A model generated the notes under the pieces. The model was not told the DNA's origin and did not search any database. It was given only the letters and a program-made list of their open reading frames with translations. The position numbers were made by a program, and so were the translations under genes. Shown here in pieces: positions 25,199-34,208 of a stretch of DNA of 64,000 nt; position 1 is the first letter of the stretch, and each line of letters starts with the position of its first letter. The DNA is taken from positions 1 to 64,000 of the forward strand of contig NZ_JABBEA010000009.1 in NCBI RefSeq assembly GCF_012912005.1, in the 5' to 3' direction. This DNA is from Paenibacillus sp. SZ31. Its GTDB lineage: Bacteria; Bacillota; Bacilli; Paenibacillales; Paenibacillaceae.

Positions 25199-26365
25199 AT
25201 GGAAACAAACCTGCCTGAGGTCGAATTAAACCTTTTTAATAGTGAAAAATTAAGCTCTAATATTAAAGGATTTTTATGTAACATAAGAAATTGGGAGCTA
25301 AAGAAAACAAAAATAAAAAAAGATGGAAGTGCATCTATAAAAAACATTTCAAAACACAGAGTAGTTCAAAGATTATTTCCGTGTCCAGTTATTCTTATTG
25401 AATTGCAAAATGATTTTTCTGTATTGGAATTCAGGCTCGGCCAAGGAGGCTATAGCTTTGAGAAGCAGATTTCTAATGAATCTATTCTTCAAAAGCTTCA
25501 AGGTGCAGGTGAAACATGGCATGAAACGTTTGATCAACATCAATCAATTGTCTGGATTGTTGTAAGTAAGACAGAACTTTTCAACCTAAGATATATATAT
25601 TCGAAGCTAGAACAAGCAGTCGAATCTTATGCTATTGATGAGATGAGGATGCTTCAGCAAATTCGTGATGAAGCCTTAAATGACATTGGTTACCATTCTG
25701 TTCAGTTGAATAGGGCAACAGGAGAACCAGATATACGAATACAAGCTACTTCTCGAACATATAACGATTACGATGTACCAAGAGCATTAACGTCTGAAGA
25801 TCTGGTTCAGGACATGATGAACTATTCTAAATTATCAAATTTATGTCCTTCCAATATTAATGATGTGATGCAGAGAGCAAGACTCTTATACGTTCATGGT
25901 TATAGCGAATGGGAGTTTCTAACTATGGCTGTACATTATGCGGTATTGTCGCTTGAAGCTTCATTGAGGTTGCTCTATGATTCCTGGCTTGGATCAGATC
26001 CGGTAGTAGTAGAGGGCAAAATAGACGAAGCCTCTGTTTGCGCTAAATTGGAACCGTCAAGAGATACTATATTGAAATGGTCTAATCAGCAAAATGTTCT
26101 TAATGTTAAGGTTAAAGGATGGATACTCCCTCGCTCTAAGTCTAATCTGACTAACCATGCCGTTCATATTGGAGCTTTGACACAGTGGGAGAGGGATAGA
26201 ATTGATTATTTCTTGTGGTTACGTGATACCTTGTCTCACCCGACAGAAACCTTTACTGAGTGGATTAATTGGAGTAGACATTGTATCGGTGAGGTTTGTC
26301 TTTATATCAATCAAATGTGGACCCGATTTCTTGTTGGTATGCCGAATAACTTTTCAATTGTGTAA
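25199..26365 (+). CDS. Unknown protein with a HEPN-like R-x4-H motif
   Basis: A 388-residue soluble protein. The first 180 residues are mixed alpha/beta and match nothing I recognise. The C-terminal part is helical and ends with LWLRDTLSHPTETF near residues 339-352. There R-x4-H has the form of the catalytic motif of HEPN ribonucleases, preceded by a long helix (AVHYAVLSLEASLRLLYDSW) as HEPN folds require. An AT-rich 75-bp gap separates it from the HNH gene. AGGTCTTA, a poor site, precedes ATG 25199. The next gene encodes a nuclease-like protein on the same strand. Confidence 0.5.
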   Translation: METNLPEVELNLFNSEKLSSNIKGFLCNIRNWELKKTKIKKDGSASIKNISKHRVVQRLFPCPVILIELQNDFSVLEFRLGQGGYSFEKQISNESILQKLQGAGETWHETFDQHQSIVWIVVSKTELFNLRYIYSKLEQAVESYAIDEMRMLQQIRDEALNDIGYHSVQLNRATGEPDIRIQATSRTYNDYDVPRALTSEDLVQDMMNYSKLSNLCPSNINDVMQRARLLYVHGYSEWEFLTMAVHYAVLSLEASLRLLYDSWLGSDPVVVEGKIDEASVCAKLEPSRDTILKWSNQQNVLNVKVKGWILPRSKSNLTNHAVHIGALTQWERDRIDYFLWLRDTLSHPTETFTEWINWSRHCIGEVCLYINQMWTRFLVGMPNNFSIV

Positions 26366-26427
26366 ACAAAGTTAGCCTCACATGAAAAAAAAGTTTTGTA
26401 ATGGAATTTATTTAATCGGGAGGAACT

Positions 26428-28701
26428 ATGGACATAGACTTTAATATACTAAAAAATGCTCTAACCAGTGGGGATTCTGAGACTGCGGCAGAGATAATCT
26501 ATGAAATATATCTTCAACATAGTAGTAATGTAATGAAACCAATACTTTTAGCTGATTGTCTACCAGAGCCACTCCAAAGAGATTTTGATAATAAATACGA
26601 TATACTAAAAACATTTATTTCTGCATGTCATCATGTGGGGCAAATGCTAGATGAGAACAATAATGATAGCACAAGTTTTATGGTTCAGTATATGGACACC
26701 ATTCAAACCATTTTTGAACTATATAAACACAACAAGAGTAATACAATAGTACTTGAGGATACAGAGCTTCTCAAATTACCTATACCAACAACTATTCATA
26801 TGTTATGCGTTTTTTTAGAAAATCAACAAAGACTTTCAGAAATTGAGTATGCAGCAATTATAAAAGAGTCAAAGAATATTGATCTTTACTCACGGAATAT
26901 TGCTCACGTTGATACAGGGAATGGAAAATCCTCAATTGAGTCTACTCTTGAAGCAGGAATCGAAATGACTAACACACTCATTCCTTATTTATTCTATAAA
27001 GGAAAAAAGATTCTGGGAAAAGATTTGGAATTTGTTGATGATGTATCTCCATATGATATCCCACAAATAGAAAAAATGAGTCTACTCGCGTTACATCGAG
27101 GGATGATGAACCACTTGTGGGAGTTGGTGAAATATAGAGAGTGGGGATACTCTATGCAGCATAGCGTTGAAGATGAAAAGTATATGTATTACGAGCCAAT
27201 GGACGAAGAATATTTAAAACTTGAATTAACTGCGATGATTCGATATAGCTATAAGGATCAACTGGATTTTTTTAAGAGAGAAAGCCGATATAAGAGTTTG
27301 ATACATAAACTTATTCCTTTGGAAAGTGATCTTGCGAAATCCATTGATCTCAGTAATCCCGGATCTTTGTTTTGCTTAGACGCTAAAAAGGTAATGAGTT
27401 TGGTTGAAGTTTATCAGAAGATAAACAGTAGCGCTGTTAAATCTTTTGAGTTTATAGATGAAGATTTTTGGGTTCAAAAAACTATCGGTATAAATAGGAA
27501 CATAAGTTTTGATAATTATTTTTTGCTTATTTCCTATCTTCAAGCACTTGGATCTGTATATAGTGAGAAAACTCACGAGAATTTTGATGATTTTAATCGT
27601 GAAGGTTACAGATATCTTGCCCCTAGAATAGAAAAAGAATTATTTGTTTCGAATTTCACTGAAATGTTTGGTATAAATCATGAAATCGTAAGTGAGCTAA
27701 TCAATATGCTGATATTTCAGCCTAAGGAGAATAAAGATGATTATTCAGATTTATTTTCGCAACCTTTAGTTTACATAGGGAAAAGGGAAATTATCTTTGT
27801 ACCCGCTTTAATTAAACAGTTAAACTTACCTCGAATGATTGAACAGCAATTCGGTATTTGGAAAATAGATGATGCTTATAAAGGTAAAGCACTTGAAAAC
27901 TATATAAATATAGCACTCTCAATTAATTCGAGTCTTAACGTAAACGTTGGAGGATTAAAGATAGAGGATGCTTTTGATGGTAAGTCTGCTGAATTTGACT
28001 TCATTGCGACTTTTGGAGACCACATCCTACTGATTGAGATGAAATGTCTTCGCAGACCTTACTCTCCTAAAGAAATTTTTCAAATTGAGCACGAAGTTAA
28101 TTATGGTATTGAGCAAGTGAAAAGACGAGCATTGGTCTTGCAAGAGGATTGGAATAAAATTAGACAGGTAGCTACGATTGATTTACCAATTCATCCACCT
28201 GACCCAATGAAAATAATTAAGGTCGTATGTTTGAATATTTTCAATTTTACAGCTAAAGAGAGGGATGGTGTTATTATCACAGATGCCTCCTCCCTTACTA
28301 AATATTTTGTGAACCCTACTGTGGAACAATTTGAGATTAGTGAAACAAGAAAAAAAATAGGAGAGTATTCCCTTTGGAAAAAGGAATACCCCACTCCTTC
28401 AGAATTCAAAGAATTCCTTCTAAAACCTCATACAATCGCAGATATTTACGATAGTTTAGAACCCGATCTGAGATCATTAATGTTAATCGATAATACTAAT
28501 CATCCAATAGGTTTCCTAGATTTTTCTCTCACCGGTAACCCGATTGATCTTTCGAACAAAAAAGTAAAGCCTGTACGAGAAAGCTCAACTAGTATAGAGA
28601 ATGCTAATCCTTTAAGAATACAGCCCTATAAAGGAAAAAGAAAAAAGAAGATAAAACAACAAAAACAGTCTAGGAAAAATAATAGAAAAAAAATGAATTA
28701 A
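26428..28701 (+). CDS. Large protein with a PD-(D/E)XK nuclease-like domain
   Basis: A 757-residue protein. Residues about 510-560 read as a PD-(D/E)XK core: AFDGKSAEFDFIATFGDHIL, then LIEMKCLRRP, giving Asp, and Glu-x-Lys two strands later. The long N-terminal part (1-500) is helical, without recognised motifs. The last 30 residues are a Lys/Arg-rich tail (GKRKKKIKQQKQSRKN). The likely function is nucleic-acid cleavage. GGGAGGA precedes ATG 26428. It follows the HEPN-like gene after 62 bp, probably in one transcript. No neighbour gives a named defence system. Confidence 0.6.
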   Translation: MDIDFNILKNALTSGDSETAAEIIYEIYLQHSSNVMKPILLADCLPEPLQRDFDNKYDILKTFISACHHVGQMLDENNNDSTSFMVQYMDTIQTIFELYKHNKSNTIVLEDTELLKLPIPTTIHMLCVFLENQQRLSEIEYAAIIKESKNIDLYSRNIAHVDTGNGKSSIESTLEAGIEMTNTLIPYLFYKGKKILGKDLEFVDDVSPYDIPQIEKMSLLALHRGMMNHLWELVKYREWGYSMQHSVEDEKYMYYEPMDEEYLKLELTAMIRYSYKDQLDFFKRESRYKSLIHKLIPLESDLAKSIDLSNPGSLFCLDAKKVMSLVEVYQKINSSAVKSFEFIDEDFWVQKTIGINRNISFDNYFLLISYLQALGSVYSEKTHENFDDFNREGYRYLAPRIEKELFVSNFTEMFGINHEIVSELINMLIFQPKENKDDYSDLFSQPLVYIGKREIIFVPALIKQLNLPRMIEQQFGIWKIDDAYKGKALENYINIALSINSSLNVNVGGLKIEDAFDGKSAEFDFIATFGDHILLIEMKCLRRPYSPKEIFQIEHEVNYGIEQVKRRALVLQEDWNKIRQVATIDLPIHPPDPMKIIKVVCLNIFNFTAKERDGVIITDASSLTKYFVNPTVEQFEISETRKKIGEYSLWKKEYPTPSEFKEFLLKPHTIADIYDSLEPDLRSLMLIDNTNHPIGFLDFSLTGNPIDLSNKKVKPVRESSTSIENANPLRIQPYKGKRKKKIKQQKQSRKNNRKKMN

Positions 28702-29460
28702 CGACTTGTCTAGCGATGATCGTCATTGTTGACATTTCTAACTCTGTATTTTGACTTTATTTAGATGGTTTCCAACTTTCTTTTTAGTTTAATTAATGGT
28801 TCCAGACTATTTATTTTTCGTGTTTATCACCAACTAAGGAAAATCCAATAAGATCAATGAAAATGGTTCCACACAAAACGTCATTTCTTCTTTGAAAATA
28901 GAAAGGATTTAACAGACGAATTCCCGGAAGAAGTTCAGAAATGGCTGGATATTGCGGTGGAATTGATCAAGCAACGCGAGTGTGGCTAAAAAAATGAAAA
29001 ATCTTCCATGTATGAAACTTATTATACAATTGAATGGTTAGAAAACTCAGTAGCACTTCAGGTATGAGACAACTTCTCTGTAAACTTTTCAGAATTGTAT
29101 AGTGATGTTGGGGATATTTGGGGAGAAGGAAAAAAGAAAATGAAAGGAAACGAAAGATTATAGAATCCAGGATTGGGAAACTAGAGTCTTTTTCAGAGTT
29201 GAACGAATTGTTATTGGGTGAGTATAGGGACGAACTTAAGAGTATGAGTAAGGATACAGCGAGTAAGTAATATCAGTAAACTTATCTGTTGATTAAAAGC
29301 TCTGTAAAATATTTCACATCGGTAACGAATAATGATGTATATAAGTATCAGTTACTGAAGAATTGGATTAAAATGTTGTTTTCGTTAAAAGAGAGATGAG
29401 TATGTCGTTTCTCAATGAAGCACCTAATTTAGCGTATTTATTTAATGGAAAAATTGTATT
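28702..29460. other. Decayed region near the distal transposon end
   Basis: No intact gene. Two remnants can be read on the plus strand. One is a 42-codon frame without a start (about 28861-28989, ending LDIAVELIKQRECG). The other is a frameshifted copy of the TnsB tail (29010-29275). The rest is AT-rich DNA with stops in every frame. It looks like what is left of genes deleted from this end. Confidence 0.65.
29010..29275 (+). pseudogene. Remnant of a second copy of the TnsB C-terminal tail
   Basis: Across several frames and stops the region reads TIEWLENSVALQ, DNFS, then GKLESFSELNELLLGEY and DELKSMS. The intact tail at 20275-20480 reads TVEWLENSMVIQ, DNFS, KKLESFSQLNQLLLEEY, KELKSIC. Nucleotide similarity is plain over the last 100 bp. 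It is a homologous but diverged copy, broken by at least one stop and frameshifts. It lies about 200 bp from the nearest distal TnsB-type site. Confidence 0.75.
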
Positions 29461-29468
29461 ATTATGGG

Positions 29469-29606
29469 TTTACCAACTATAATGTAACTTTTCAATATGG
29501 AATAATTTTATTTACCAACTATAATGGCATTGTAATTTGAGTCAAAACGCTGAAAAAGTGCTATAATACGCGATTTTTCATTTACCAACTATAATGTCAC
29601 TGAACA
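29469..29606 (-). repeat. Distal transposon end with three TnsB-type sites
   Basis: TTACCAACTATAATG(T/G) occurs at 29470-29485, 29512-29527 and 29582-29597, inverted relative to the glmS end. The outer one is followed by the terminal octamer ACTGAACA ending at 29606. Confidence 0.92.
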
Positions 29607-29611
29607 ATTAA
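29607..29611. repeat. Target site duplication, distal copy
   Basis: ATTAA directly after the ACA terminus; identical to 12303-12307. Confidence 0.93.
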
Positions 29612-29630
29612 ATGAATAAATTCTAATGGT

Positions 29631-29680
29631 AAGCCGTGCTGATTTCAGGTGTTTGATACTGATTTCACTCGGCTTTTTTA
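29631..29680 (+). terminator. Probable original glmS terminator, displaced by the transposon
   Basis: AAGCCG...CGGCTT closes a long loop with a direct repeat CTGATTTCA and is followed by TTTTTATTT. It lies 20 bp beyond the distal target duplication, so before insertion it would have been about 50 bp after the glmS stop. Confidence 0.6.
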
Positions 29681-29756
29681 TTTCCTAACAATTGATTGTA
29701 TGTATCTGTTTTTTCTTGCGGTTATATCGATCTTTTTACATTTCCATGTCTTTATA

Positions 29757-29786
29757 TTGACGTGATGTGATGTTCGTCGATAAAAT
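29757..29786 (+). promoter_or_regulatory. Possible promoter for the Gabija-like operon
   Basis: TTGACG (29757-29762), an 18-bp spacer and TAAAAT (29781-29786), about 205 bp ahead of the first gene. The intervening leader shows no riboswitch-like structure I recognise. Confidence 0.35.
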
Positions 29787-29990
29787 TTTGAACCACCTAA
29801 CAAAATAATGGATAATGCGAAATCATCTCTTAACAAATTTGGCTAATGAGTAGATACGCTTAAAAATAACGTAGATATAAATGGATTTTATTTAGGGATG
29901 AATTAGGGAGGTATTTGGAAATTATTGTCGAACTTATCAAGTGGTGGTACATTACCATGTGGATCTAAATTCTCAATTTGAGGTGAAGTA

Positions 29991-31976
29991 ATGAACATTA
30001 GTAAAATACATATTAAAAATTTTAGATTATTAAAGGATACTACTCTTGATATGAACAGAGACATGTCGATTTTAATTGGTAGAAATAATAGTGGTAAAAC
30101 CTCTTTTCTGTGTTTATTTGAAAAATTCTATTCACAGATTCATTTCAACTATAATGATTTTTCTTTGTCACTACGGGACGAAATAAAAGAAATTGATAGC
30201 AGTACTGATTTTAGTGAATTATCTATTCAAATGATATTGGAAATTGAGTACAACGAAGAGGATGATTTGGAGTATATTTCTGAATTCATTCTAGACTTAG
30301 AACCAGATATTAATACTGTGAAAATAGTATTTGAATGTTCAATTAATAGTACAAAACTTTTAAGAGATCTTACTAACTTGAGTGACAATGATAGAGAGAA
30401 GTTTATAATAAAAAATATTGATAACTATCTAGATCAAAATATCTATGTTTTTGAAGATACTGATGATTTGAGAAGTGTTAATAAACATAGGTTAGTGAAA
30501 AAAGAAATTAGGTCTATTAAAAATTTAATAAACTTTCAAATAATTCATGCTAAACGGGATGTCTCTAGTTCTGAGGAGAATAGACAAAGTAAAAAGGCGC
30601 TATCAATGTTAACAACAAAATTCTTTAACAATAGAAACAAAAACTTAACTGATGATTTTACAAAAATTAATGAGTTGATGATTGAGATGGATGGTAAGCT
30701 CAATTTGAATTATGATACTTTCTTTAAATCATTTCTAGAAAACTCGAAAGAATTCTTAAATATACAAAATTTACAAGTTGTTTCAAATGTACAATCAAAA
30801 GAGTTACTGGAGAACTCGTCGCAGGTTGTTTACGGAATAGATAATAATTATTTGCCTGAACACTTAAATGGTTTAGGTTACATGAATATTTTGTATTTAT
30901 TATTAACTATAGAGATAAAAAAAGACAATTTCATTACTGACCAATGTGATATCAATTTACTATTTATTGAAGAACCTGAAGCACACACGCACCCTCAAAT
31001 GCAATACATTTTTGCAAAGAAGATTAAAGATATTTTGTCAGATATCAAAAATCTCCAAACCGTGATCAGCACTCATTCAGCACACATAGTATCACAATGT
31101 GACTTCAAAGACATTAGATATATGTTGAGAAAAGAACATTTTAACAAATATGAAAATATCATAATAAAAAATTTTTATAACGAATTAAGCGAGAAATATG
31201 AAGATAAGCAAGATTTCAGATTTTTAGAACAGTATTTAACTCTTCAATCGGCAGAATTATTCTTTGCAAATAAAATTATATTTATTGAAGGTACTTCAGA
31301 AAAAATGTTGTTTCCGTATTTTATGAATCAATTTGATAAAGGGCAAATTTCAGAAGATGAATCATATGTACCGTTAAATTCACAAAATATATCTATTTTA
31401 GAAGTAGGTGCTAATGCAAAATCATTTCATCATTTTCTCGATTTTCTTGATATAAAGACTCTAATAGTAACAGACATCGATACAACAGAAAAGAATGAAG
31501 TGATTGATAAAAACAGTAAAAATAAAATCGTATACAGAGCCTGTGAAGTTTTAAAAGGACAAAATACAAGTAATTATACCTTGAAACATTTTTTTGAAGC
31601 ACCTGAGGATATTGAATCTATTGAGTTTGAAGACTGGATTAACAAGTTAAAAAGAGAAAAATTAACAAATAACAATATAAATATTAAAATAGTATATCAG
31701 CAATCGGAGCGAGGGTATCAAGGAAGAAGTTTCGAGGATGCTTTTATTAACTGTAATTTAGATACTATTAAGAAAAACAAAACAAAATTACAAGGGTTAA
31801 AGAATAAGGGGGAAATAGATGGAATTACAAATATTTATGAATTGACTGAAGAAATACTTGAAAAAAAATCTAATTTTGCTTCTTCATTATTGTATCTCGC
31901 TTTAACTGAAAAAGAAGTTGAATGGGTTATTCCCGCGTATATTAAAGGAGGCCTACAATGGATAGCAGCCAATTAA
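29991..31976 (+). CDS. gajA: OLD-family ATP-dependent endonuclease, GajA-like
   Basis: A 661-residue protein. The N-terminal ABC-type ATPase has Walker A GRNNSGKTS (30-38) and Walker B LLFIEEPEAHTHP (323-335) with a D-loop/His ISTHSAH. The C-terminal TOPRIM nuclease has IIFIEGTSEK (Glu433) and TDIDTTEKN (about 495). All key residues are present. With the UvrD-like helicase overlapping its end, this matches the Gabija anti-phage system, whose GajA nicks DNA when nucleotide pools fall. It is about 80 residues longer than the type protein. The gene lies outside the transposon, with strongly AT-rich codon use. Confidence 0.82.
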   Translation: MNISKIHIKNFRLLKDTTLDMNRDMSILIGRNNSGKTSFLCLFEKFYSQIHFNYNDFSLSLRDEIKEIDSSTDFSELSIQMILEIEYNEEDDLEYISEFILDLEPDINTVKIVFECSINSTKLLRDLTNLSDNDREKFIIKNIDNYLDQNIYVFEDTDDLRSVNKHRLVKKEIRSIKNLINFQIIHAKRDVSSSEENRQSKKALSMLTTKFFNNRNKNLTDDFTKINELMIEMDGKLNLNYDTFFKSFLENSKEFLNIQNLQVVSNVQSKELLENSSQVVYGIDNNYLPEHLNGLGYMNILYLLLTIEIKKDNFITDQCDINLLFIEEPEAHTHPQMQYIFAKKIKDILSDIKNLQTVISTHSAHIVSQCDFKDIRYMLRKEHFNKYENIIIKNFYNELSEKYEDKQDFRFLEQYLTLQSAELFFANKIIFIEGTSEKMLFPYFMNQFDKGQISEDESYVPLNSQNISILEVGANAKSFHHFLDFLDIKTLIVTDIDTTEKNEVIDKNSKNKIVYRACEVLKGQNTSNYTLKHFFEAPEDIESIEFEDWINKLKREKLTNNNINIKIVYQQSERGYQGRSFEDAFINCNLDTIKKNKTKLQGLKNKGEIDGITNIYELTEEILEKKSNFASSLLYLALTEKEVEWVIPAYIKGGLQWIAAN

Positions 31977-33988
31977 CACCATTCATAAAAATTAAAAAAT
32001 GTATTGATGAAAACCAAAACTTTGTATTACAAGGTGGTGCAGGGAGTGGAAAAACGGAAACATTAAAACAGACTTTAGAATTCGTATCTGAACATCATCC
32101 AGAGAAAAAAATTGCTTGCATAACACATACTAACCTTGCTGCTAGTGAAATAAAATCAAGGGCAGGTGATAAATATACTATTAGCACAATTCACTCTTTT
32201 TTGAATACCTTAACAAAAGACTATAAAAAAAATATAAAAAAAGTAATTCCTTTAATTTTCAAATTAGAAATATTTGTACGGAAAGATATTGTGCATTACG
32301 AAGACATTAAACAACAAAACAAAGAGGAATATCTTAGATATAAAAAGCTGTACAATAAGTATGCTTCTAAATTATTTACAGTTACTAAAGATACAGTGAA
32401 TAAGGTTGAAGGAAAGAGAGAGTACGACAAAACTCCAGAACAGTTTAATGAAATATTGAATAAAAAAATTGATGAATTGAATATTAAAATATCCAAACAT
32501 ATAGAAGAGAGTGAACATAGTAGTATCAAGTATAATGAAACTAGTTTTGATAATTATAAAGAGCTAACTTATGGTCATGATAGTTTACTTGAAATTACAT
32601 ATTTGCTTTGCATGAATTACAAATATTTAGGACGAATAATACAAGATAAATATGATTTTATATTCATTGATGAATATCAAGACACTAACAAAAAAATTAT
32701 TGATATATTTTTGAAGCTATTACCATCTAACAAAAAAACACTTATAGGATTATTTGGTGATTCCATGCAGGCTATTTATGAAGATGGTGTGGGTGATGTT
32801 GAAGAGTATATAAACGAAGGGCACTTAATTAAAATTGAAAAACAAGACAATTTCAGATGCTCTGAACAAGTTGTTAAATTTATAAATCGACTGAGATTTG
32901 ATAAATTACAACAGAAGGTAGCTTTCAAAGTTGATACAGAGTCAAATTTTGAAAGAATAGAAAATAGACAAGGTAGTGTTAAGCTTTACTATGGCATATA
33001 TGACAATAAACCGAATGTATTTAGTGAAGCTGATGTCAAAGAAGATTATATGAAGGCTTTAAATATGTTAATTGATGAAGCAAACAAAGATCAGAAAGAT
33101 TTCAGGAATCTCATGTTAACCAATAAATCTATTTCAGTTAAGGCAGGCTTTGAAAATCTTTATGATACTTTCAGTAGAAGGTATTCTGATCCGAAGGATA
33201 CTATAGACAAACATCTACAATCTTTGCAACTATCCGAATTGTTTGATCTTTGTGATGCCTATGAATTAAAGAATTATAACTTTGTGCTATCTAATATTCA
33301 GAAGCATGGATATTCTGTTAGAAAGATGGCAGATAAGATAAAGATCAAAGAAAATTTCGATCAGATTATAAAATCGGACAAAAGCGCAATGGAAACTTTG
33401 AAATTAGCCTTTGAATCAAGAATTCTAAAATGCAGCGATAAATTTTCTGAATACGTGCACAGAAAAGATACGTTTTTAAATGAGCTTAAACAAAATAAAG
33501 AATACTTAGTATTCAAACATTTTTATATAACAGGAGATAATACTTATGCGAAAATGAGTAAGGTATTATCTTCTTTGGAAGAAGATGAGTTTAAGGAGCT
33601 AGAGAAAAAAGTATTAAAAGAAACTTTTTACATTGAATTGTTTTCACAAAAAATAAAATTTACGGAAATCTATAATTATTTTAATTATATGAATGAGAAC
33701 ACACAGTTTATTACAATGCATAAAACGAAAGGCTCAGGTATTGATAATGTTTTAGTTGTATTAGATGAATATTTTTGGAATGTTTATGATTTTAAATCGA
33801 TTTTTTCTGCTTCTCTTGATGATAAGAAAAAACATAAAAGTCAAAAACTTATATATGTTGCGTGTTCGAGAGCAAAAGTTAATTTGGCTTGTGTGAAGCT
33901 TATTTCCAGCGATGAAGAAGAGCATATACTGAAATACTTTGAAGAATCAGTAAAGGTTGAATTGAAACAAGAACAAGTGCAAGTTTAA
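31958..33988 (+). CDS. gajB: UvrD/PcrA-like helicase, GajB-like
   Basis: A 676-residue superfamily 1 helicase: Q-motif/Walker A GGAGSGKTE (near 27), motif Ia THTNLAASEI, motif II IFIDEYQD, motif III GLFGDSMQAIY, motif V ITMHKTKGSGIDNV and motif VI VACSRAK. It is longer than the type GajB (about 490), with a helical insertion between motifs Ia and II. It overlaps gajA by 19 bp with AAAGGAGG upstream of ATG 31958, the coupling usual for Gabija. In the known complex GajB senses DNA ends and activates GajA. Confidence 0.82.
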   Translation: MDSSQLTPFIKIKKCIDENQNFVLQGGAGSGKTETLKQTLEFVSEHHPEKKIACITHTNLAASEIKSRAGDKYTISTIHSFLNTLTKDYKKNIKKVIPLIFKLEIFVRKDIVHYEDIKQQNKEEYLRYKKLYNKYASKLFTVTKDTVNKVEGKREYDKTPEQFNEILNKKIDELNIKISKHIEESEHSSIKYNETSFDNYKELTYGHDSLLEITYLLCMNYKYLGRIIQDKYDFIFIDEYQDTNKKIIDIFLKLLPSNKKTLIGLFGDSMQAIYEDGVGDVEEYINEGHLIKIEKQDNFRCSEQVVKFINRLRFDKLQQKVAFKVDTESNFERIENRQGSVKLYYGIYDNKPNVFSEADVKEDYMKALNMLIDEANKDQKDFRNLMLTNKSISVKAGFENLYDTFSRRYSDPKDTIDKHLQSLQLSELFDLCDAYELKNYNFVLSNIQKHGYSVRKMADKIKIKENFDQIIKSDKSAMETLKLAFESRILKCSDKFSEYVHRKDTFLNELKQNKEYLVFKHFYITGDNTYAKMSKVLSSLEEDEFKELEKKVLKETFYIELFSQKIKFTEIYNYFNYMNENTQFITMHKTKGSGIDNVLVVLDEYFWNVYDFKSIFSASLDDKKKHKSQKLIYVACSRAKVNLACVKLISSDEEEHILKYFEESVKVELKQEQVQV

Positions 33989-34208
33989 TTTTACTTATTC
34001 CTTTATAGAGAACTAGATATTAAAAAAATCATATAATTGTGTGGGAAATTGCTTGATGCTTTCGCACTACTGAATAGTGAGGTTAAAGTGACATAAACAG
34101 AGAATAACTCGATCGCCATACATTCACCCTCCTCAGCATTCAGAATTTGAGTGATAATAAAAAATATTCAATTTATTTATAATTAAATATATGTGAGGAG
34201 TGTTTTAA

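Larger units (their letters stand above)
12308..29606. mobile_element. Tn7-like transposon at attTn7, 17.3 kb
   Basis: The outer termini are matching inverted repeats: TGTTCAGT-T-ACATTATAG at 12308 and its counterpart ending ACTGAACA at 29606, giving the TGT...ACA ends of the Tn7 group. The flanks are identical 5-bp direct copies of ATTAA. TnsB-type sites (consensus ACATTATAGTTGGTAA) occur twice at the glmS end and three times, inverted, at the far end. Insertion lies 31 bp after the glmS stop, where Tn7 family elements go. It encodes tnsA, an altered tnsB and defence-type cargo. No TnsC or TnsD/TniQ was recognised. Confidence 0.94.

Noticed and set aside
34003..34119. 38-codon minus-strand frame (MAIELFSVY...) after gajB
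   Set aside because: It has an excellent GAGGAGGG site 8 nt upstream of the ATG and could be a small toxin or holin-like remnant, but there is no membrane helix pattern or antitoxin RNA I can support.
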